The notes beneath the pieces were generated by a model, which saw nothing but the letters and a program-made list of their open reading frames with translations, did no database searches and had not been told where the DNA came from. DNA of 64,000 nt from Helicoverpa zea (taxonomy: Eukaryota > Arthropoda > Insecta > Lepidoptera > Noctuidae): contig NC_061475.1 of assembly GCF_022581195.2 (NCBI RefSeq), positions 2,418,001 to 2,482,000 on the forward strand. Reading direction: 5' to 3'. Position numbers and translations under genes: made by a program. This document shows positions 57,343-64,000 of the stretch, piece after piece. The first letter of the stretch is position 1; each line of letters begins with the position of its first letter.

Positions 57343-58435
57343 ATGACAAAAAGTAGTCGGTTGAGGCAGGTTAACATGACACACGGACAAACCAATTAGC
57401 AAACCGTTTTATACTTAATTAGCCTGCCGTATAAAAACTGCAATTTTATATGAAATAAAAACATGACGTTTTCATAGTGCAACAGCGATGAAATTCGACA
57501 TAGATATACAATATGCATATCCCCGAGTAGACTATATTTTTTTCCGGCTACGGGGAGAATTTATTGTTCTCTGAAAACGGGTGAAATCGCGGGAAACAGC
57601 CAGTCTGCAATAATATTTTTTAATGGTTTGTACCCTAGTGGCTCCGAAACTGCAACCACAAAACTATTTCACTTTTGAGAAGACTATCCTTAAATAACAT
57701 TGGCTTTATTTTGTCCGGGTACGGGAAGAATTTCGTTTAGAAGCGGGTAAAACAGTTAGTAATACATAAAAGCAAACTTGATACACATGCACTGGTGCGA
57801 ACTATTGTATTTACACAGACTTAGAGGCATTGCAATCAACACAAATTGCCAGATTACAAGCAAACACAGTATTTAATACACCGCAATAGAACCATTACAT
57901 ACCTTCAATAGATTGCTTGGAACTCAAACGATAAAGTGACAATGACAACATGTGTCTGTCGATATATCTATCACTTAAGATTGATTGATAACTGATAATA
58001 ATATAGAGGGCATATATAAAAAGGGCAGGGGAATTTAATCGTCATTCTTATAAAGAAAGTCTTCTTGTCTATCTATTTGCCAAAAACTACGTACGGATTG
58101 AAACACAGGTTTCAATTAAGGTTAATAATAATCAAGAAGCCTAATTGGTCTAATTATAAACGTCCCTATATAGGCCAATATAAAAAATACCAAAAGACAG
58201 TAAAAATATCACAATAACCTAATAGCTGTCTGAAACTGAACGACACTCGCGCCTTTTCCCGACAGTTCTTACGATTAAACTAATGAGAATAAAAAAAGTT
58301 TCATTAGGAAAGTAATTTGTAATCATGACTACAATCTTTCTGGTTGTCGTAGTGGGGAACTAAATACCAGTCACCCCATATAGTTCTAGTAAAAAACATT
58401 GAGAACTGCAACTAAATCTTTGTCATTCATATAGT

Positions 58436-58570
58436 AGTCTTGTGTCTACACAAGCGACTAATCAGAGCTATACAAGCAAATATCCTGGCGTTGCCTCTAA
58501 CTCACTGAGTACACAGTGCGGTGCATTTGACAAGGCGAGAGACTTGACGAAGTTTGTACATATGTGTTTG
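58436..58570 (+). repeat. 135-bp direct duplication, copy 1
   Basis: From TGTGTCTACACAAGCGACTA to GAGACTTGACGAAGTTTGTA; repeated 445 bp downstream with a few changes. No coding function recognised. Confidence 0.8.
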
Positions 58571-58880
58571 TAATTCAATTGACCAAATTCTTACAGAAAA
58601 AAGTCATAAAAAAAAAATTGTTTTAAAGTTTTATAATCTGTTAAAGTTCTACAGGAAATTCTGATAATTTCTTGCTTCTGTGACGACTATGACTTCGTAA
58701 ACGCACGTGATGGCTTGACTAATGAATAAATAGACGGGGGCCATATGTTTTAACGAAGTTTTTTTTGAAAAATAAGACCTATTCTAGAAAGTGACCTATT
58801 TAGTAATCTGTAGTTACACATTGTATAATTCTAGCAAATAAACTTGTGAACTTCAATTGAATACATATATTTTATCAATA

Positions 58881-59015
58881 GAAGTCGTGTCTACACAAGC
58901 GACTAATCAAAGCTATACAAGCAAATATCCCAGCTTTGCCTCTAACTCACTGAGTACACAGTGCGGTGCATTTGACAAGACGAGAGACTTGACGAAGTTT
59001 GTAGGTTTGTGTATG
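58881..59015 (+). repeat. 135-bp direct duplication, copy 2
   Basis: Second copy, sharing ACTCACTGAGTACACAGTGC and CGAAGTTTGTA with copy 1. A small open frame over it is not considered a gene. Confidence 0.8.
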
Positions 59016-59145
59016 AATAATATGTCGTGTCTTGGATGTTACTGTAAAATACTGTGATGGTGATGATATATTTAGATGTTTGTTTGTGTGTTCGTTTGTT
59101 TGTTTGTTAGATTGTTAAGATGCGCCGTATCTATTTTGATGATGA

Positions 59146-59438
59146 TTTTTAGGGTCCCGTACACAAAGGGTAAAACGGGACCCTATTGTTTTCGGTCCTC
59201 TGTCCGTCCGTCCATCCATCTGTCACCAGGCTGTATCTCATGAGCCGTGATAGTTAGAGAGTTGAAATTTTCACAGATGATGTATTTCTGTTGCCGCTAT
59301 AAACAAATACTGTAAACTAGAATACAATAAATATTTTGGGGTGCTCCCATACAACGAACATGATTTTTTTGCTCATTTTCTAAATAATGGTACGGAACCC
59401 TTCGTGTGCGATTCCGACTCGCACTTCGCCGGTTTTTA
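59146..59438 (+). repeat. dispersed repeat (GGTCCCGTAC...CCGGTTTTT family)
   Basis: Nearly complete copy: AGGGTCCCGTACACAAAGGG, ACGGGACCCTATTG, CAGGCTGTATCTCATGAGCC, GATGTATTTCTGTTGCCGCT and GACTCGCACTTCGCCGGTTT. A very common non-coding element in moth genomes. Confidence 0.8.
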
Positions 59439-60899
59439 CTAGTTGTGTGATTAATATAGTGACTGCACTAATGGTCAGTTTGATCCCTAACCTCTGGATA
59501 AGACTTGAGCTTAGATGGTATTGATTGCAATTAACAAATGACATTGATACATGGATTATTCACGCAGTACCTACATATATATGAATTAAGTTCTTAATAT
59601 TTGAGTTTAACAATAGGCTATTAAATACATTTTTGTGAGCATTTAAAAACTAAGTAGTCTGAGAAACTTTAACGTTCTTCTGTAATTTCAAACTACCCCA
59701 AGTTTTCCATTTAAATATTCGTAGAAATGACACGGTCGATAACTATAATATCTCGGTAGAGCTAATTGTGGACATTTCAACGAGTTACGCTCGAATTCAT
59801 TGCGAGGTTAAACTATAAAGTTTCACTTATATTGCATAAAATTATTTTAAATATGTACCTTTGTATATTTATAGCCATTCCGTTGTAAATTTTTGAGATT
59901 TTATTCTTATTTACTCCTGATCTGTCACAAAAACTTGTTAAAATAAAATAGGTACTTAACCGTCATCAAATTGATATGCGTCTTCCACAATTTTTAGAGA
60001 TCCGTAATGAATGAATTGTAGACCTAAATCGCTCTATAGTTTTATTAAAGACTAGCTTCTGCCAGCGACTTCGTCCGCGTTAGAGTCGGACTTTGTGCAA
60101 AGAGAGGAAGAAATAATAAACACCAGCCCCTCCAATTATCTAAATCTATGCGTACTTACTGCTACTTTAAGTAATAAAATGTAAACTATTACCGTCTTAC
60201 CACAAAAACTTTTTAACGTCAGTTTAAGACTTGTCTAAAAAAATGACAAATTATGACGTTGACATATGGTTCATTTTGGAGCCACATTTTTTTTAGACAA
60301 GTGTAAAACAGTGGTTAAAGTTTTTGTAGTAAGGCCATTTATAATTTGTAATTCGAACGAATATTTAAACACAAAAATAACTAATAGGTACTAACCTATT
60401 TTATAAAATAACAACAAAAGAAAGTTAAAAATAAATTATTTAAAACCTAAAAGTCGCGCAATAAGATAGAACGCTCTGAACATCTATTCGCATCAATCGC
60501 ACCAACAGCCAAAATTGTATGAAGCTTGCGCAGCGACCGCGCCGCGAGTCGCACCGAGCGCGGCGACCGTTGCACAAAAATGATCCTTATAGCGTGATTC
60601 AGTATTCACGCGCGATGGCTTATTACCGTTTTTCATGTATAACTTTGGTGTTTCTTTACCGATTTAAATCATTCTTTTTTAATGAATAGGTAATACTATT
60701 AACTATTTTTAATTAGTACGAGTGAGAGTGTCATAAACGAAATAGTAGACAAATATAATCAGAAAGCTCCGAACTGCTAAGCTACCGAGAGTTTTACGTG
60801 TTATTGTGAGTCAACCATAAAAGATAGACATATGCTGCCACGGGATGTTTTTTACATAATTTTATGAAGAACATTTCCGTCCTACATGGTTTCTGTGTA
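59439..60899. other. no gene seen
   Basis: Includes a short GC-rich patch at 60530-60570 (GCGCAGCGACCGCGCCGCGA) and a decayed GCCAGCGACTTCGTCCGCG repeat at 60058-60090. Neither supports a gene. Confidence 0.45.
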
Positions 60900-60959
60900 G
60901 CTGTAACCATTAGGGCTGCACACGCGACGGAAGCTTAAAAAATGGAGTAACTTCTCCCG

Positions 60960-61119
60960 TTTTCCCAACATTTACCTTCACTGCTCTGCTCCTATTGATC
61001 GTAGCGTGATAAAAAGTATCCTATAACCTGCCCAGGAGTATGAAGAATATTTGTGCCAAGTTTCATTAAAATCCGTCCAGTAGTTTTTGTTTCCATAACG
61101 AACACACAGACAGACAGAA

Positions 61120-61150
<31 letters not shown>

Positions 61151-61203
61151 AATTTTACTGATTGCATTTTTGGCATCAGTATCGATCACTAATCACCCCC
61201 TAA
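60960..61203 (+). repeat. dispersed repeat with CAGA microsatellite
   Basis: Contains AAAATCCGTCCAGTAGTTTT, a CAGA/GACA run at 61106-61147, and TTTGGCATCAGTATCGATCA. This is the usual 3' part of a moth LINE/SINE-like repeat. Confidence 0.65.
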
Positions 61204-61762
61204 TAGTTATTTTGTAAATATATTCAATGTGCAGAATTGACCTCTCTACAGATTTATTATAAGTATAGACAATTTGTCTGTACAGCATACCTAATAAATT
61301 AAGTTGCATGTGTTGGCGTTAATCGCTTTAAAACTTTTATGTTCTCTCGACAAATATATCATATACCGTCAGTTGCGCAAAGCTTCATTAAAGTTAAAGC
61401 TTTTAAATCTATTGCTGCCTCTTTCTTTGTCAACAAGACAAAAAGTGTCAGCAACAGATTTAATGAAGCTTCAGCTAACGGCTAGTCTGTCTAATTTGTG
61501 TACTACATGATAACCATTTTTATTATATACTACCTTCTCCATTTAAAAATAAATAAAAACCTTAAATATATTTTCAAATTACAAATTGCAGACAAAAAGG
61601 CACAAAACACCATTTACAAATCATATAAACAGTCAAAGCCATAAAATAATATTATTTGTATTCGCAATTAATTTGTCGTTAGCATTGCAACTCAAAGCGG
61701 AGTCAGACGGGTAATTAGGCACAATCTCAGAGCTCCATTCAGCACCGACCCTCTGGCTTATT

Positions 61763-61993
61763 TATAGTTCGGCCATTCAGAGAATGCGTTCCTGACACGT
61801 CGCGATTGAACTGACGACGTAACTACATTCATTGATTATTGATATAATAATGTTGTTTTAATGCTCCTCAATTGTTAAAACGGTAAACAACCAGCAAAAA
61901 TATTTTTATCGTAACTGCAACGCCATTGCAAAGTTACGTCGTCAGTTCAATCGCGACGTGTCAGGAACGCATTCTCTGAATGGCCGAACTATA
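61763..61993. mobile_element. MITE with 60-bp terminal inverted repeats (copy 2)
   Basis: Same length (231 bp including TATA ends) as the copy at 12011-12241 but in opposite orientation. By eye the two read the same along their whole length. TA flanks on both sides. Confidence 0.85.
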
Positions 61994-64000
61994 ATTATAT
62001 ATACGGTACGGAACCATGCTGCTCTATTTTGAATTATGCCTGTATTAATTTTTGGTTGTATTTGGTTGGTGCTTGAGCTTTGGTAAGATATATTATGAGA
62101 ATCGAGTTAGCCTGTTTGATAGAGGAGGCATATCTAATGCTTATGCGATTTTAAGGAAATGGTTGTTGGAATGAAAATGGAATGGAATTGGAATGAAAAA
62201 ATGGAAACGTTTTGATAGACTTCCTATGTAATTATTATTGTGAGATTGTATGTATAGTTATGTCCGCCTCTTTAGACCTGCGCGGACGCCTCGATTTGAT
62301 CACGACCGCTCTCTTTCTCAATGTAAAAATGAAAGAGAAGAAGAAGAATAATATGTGTGGGTATAAAAAGTAGAATTTTAGAATGAGACGCTCGCTGAAG
62401 ATGTCTCATATTGTCAAATAATAGGGTGGTTGTCTGACTTGCGGTTTCTGACTGTCCCTTAAAAAATATAGGTAAACCGCCGATAAAAGTGCTCAGAAGC
62501 CGGCCTTCCGACCATCTTTCTTAGGTTAGCGTAATAATCCTTTCTGCTCAATCAAATCAGTAGAAAGAGCCATCTACATAATATACCTAACATACGTACT
62601 TATGAGTAGATAGTAGCAAAAGCAATAACTATGTACCTATTATTAATTACCAATCAATGTTATTGAGTATTTCATTACCGTCTATAATATCAATTTGAAA
62701 CAATTACGCTAATTGACGTTGATAGTGATTAATTAATGGCCTCAGGCGTTTGATAGCAATACCGATTTAGTGGTTACATGATTTTTAACTACCGGACATC
62801 TATAACAATAGAATTTTAGAAAACAGGATGAAAATGATGGCATTTCATGGATCTCTGAAAGAAAAGACAGGAAATTTCAATACCTACTAGCTTTTGTTTA
62901 ACCGACTTCCCAAAAAGGAGGATGTTTAAGTATATATAGTATAATTTAATGTAGATGTAGGCTAAAAAGGATCATTTCAGGATTTAACTGACCTAGTGTA
63001 GGTATATAAACTTCCATAACCCTTTGTATGTCGGAGCGCTGATATACGCGATACACAATTGATTTTCTTTTGTTTTATATTAGCGACACACAAGCAGTTA
63101 AGGATCGAATTTTGATTTCAAACGGTTTTACGTGTTAGGTTCTTCCGTGTTCCAAACATAAACAGAATCTAACATTATCGATCTACATGATGTAAGCAAA
63201 GGGCCACTAAATACATTACGGAGGTCTCCCGCGAGGCCCATACATCGTGCAGGGATAAAAATACGCGTCCTTTAGGATCTCGTAAGCTATCCGCAAAGTT
63301 TCTGCCCGTATAATCCGTTGAATTTTATGATATGACTAAAGATGAGTTCTGTATGCGACAATTTACAAAACTGTTGGCACAATGAGATGGCAGAATTTAT
63401 AGTATGTAAATAGAATCGAATGTTTGTTTTTTAATCCTGTGAAGGTCTAATGTGTCTTAGTACATACAGGTACTAAGGAGCATTAATGATACAAAAAAAC
63501 GTAGCATGGTAGCTCTATTAGTTCTATGAATGCTTTGTTATCGAACAATAGAAAAACTAAGGCAAATTTTCTGAACTAGAACCTACTTCACAATCATACG
63601 CTCCTCAGTCTCCTAGTAGCCTAGTACTTCTACTCACGGGAATTTCCTATACGGTAATGACTCTCAACAAGAAAACCCGAACAAAAATTACTCAAGTAAA
63701 ATTCTAAATTGATCTCACTTTTGACCCGCATTAGAAGCATGTGTTCATCTCCTTACTTTCCTGGTAGCCTAGTACTTTGTGACGCGAGGCACGTCGCCAT
63801 AAGCCGGCTGCTTGAGCCGCCCCGACATGTGTGATCTGTCTTGTACGGGAATTAAGGCAAACGACCTTTGTGTCTAATGTGTGTATGTATTGTGAGAATG
63901 TCTGGGTGTTTGTTGAGCTAGAGATGTTGTGGAAAGCTTGGTTCATTACTGTTACGGGGTAACAGGGATGAATATCTATGGTTGTTATGTATCTAAGGAA
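61994..64000. other. no gene seen
   Basis: AT-rich. The phrase TAGCCTAGTACTT occurs at 63617 and 63767, and the region 63740-63960 is somewhat GC-richer and may be part of an unrecognised repeat. Confidence 0.4.

Noticed and set aside
60466..60620. GC-rich patch considered as a promoter or exon
   Set aside because: No open frame with splice sites and no downstream gene in the window.
63731..63946. Minus-strand 71-codon frame at the right edge
   Set aside because: Low complexity start, no family, and the region shares a phrase with nearby sequence, so it is more likely part of an unrecognised repeat.
1..64000. tRNA genes, rRNA genes, CRISPR arrays and bacterial-type operons
   Set aside because: None were seen on reading the window. 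Short tRNA genes could be missed without a covariance search.

Overview
The window looks like chromosomal DNA of a moth or butterfly, probably a noctuid-like moth. It is AT-rich, its genes have introns with GT-AG splice sites, and it carries several repeats I recognise as typical of lepidopteran genomes: an RTE-type LINE with a TGA-rich tail, the 'GGTCCCGTAC...CCGGTTTTT' repeat, a poly(A)-tailed SINE, and LINE tails rich in TTTGA. Species is not determinable here. I saw no bacterial, phage or CRISPR features.

Left part (1-26 kb). The first 2.3 kb is a LINE whose ORF1 (FP25K-like C-terminal domain) was split by a second, ORF1-only element. Positions 6330-25971 (minus strand) hold the first four coding exons of a secreted protein with an EGF domain. 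The exons join in compatible phases and the gene runs off the left edge. Its large introns contain a full-length, apparently intact RTE LINE (8561-11722), a 227-bp MITE, a tandem partial duplication of the EGF exon, a 147-bp-period satellite array (15.0-16.35 kb) with an inverted relic beside it, and an inverted repeat pair.

Middle (26-38 kb). A divergent 1.8-kb spacer separates the EGF gene from a complete nine-exon plus-strand gene for a GH27 glycosidase of the alpha-galactosidase / alpha-N-acetylgalactosaminidase family (423 residues, both catalytic Asp present). Its introns hold a fragment copy of exon 5, a 5'-truncated LINE, several dispersed repeats and a 2.3-kb tandem array with a conserved small palindrome.

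Right part (40-55 kb). Five paralogous secreted serpin-like genes: one on the plus strand, then four head-to-tail on the minus strand. Each has two coding exons with the intron at the same codon and phase. The second exon encodes the reactive-centre loop region, and no member has the classical inhibitory hinge. Most have a TATA box at a regular distance upstream.

55-64 kb holds no gene I can support. It has repeats, a 135-bp direct duplication, and a second MITE copy that reads identical to the one at 12 kb, in the opposite orientation.

Exon coordinates were worked out by eye from reading frames, splice sites and family motifs; transcript data would be needed to confirm UTRs and alternative splicing.
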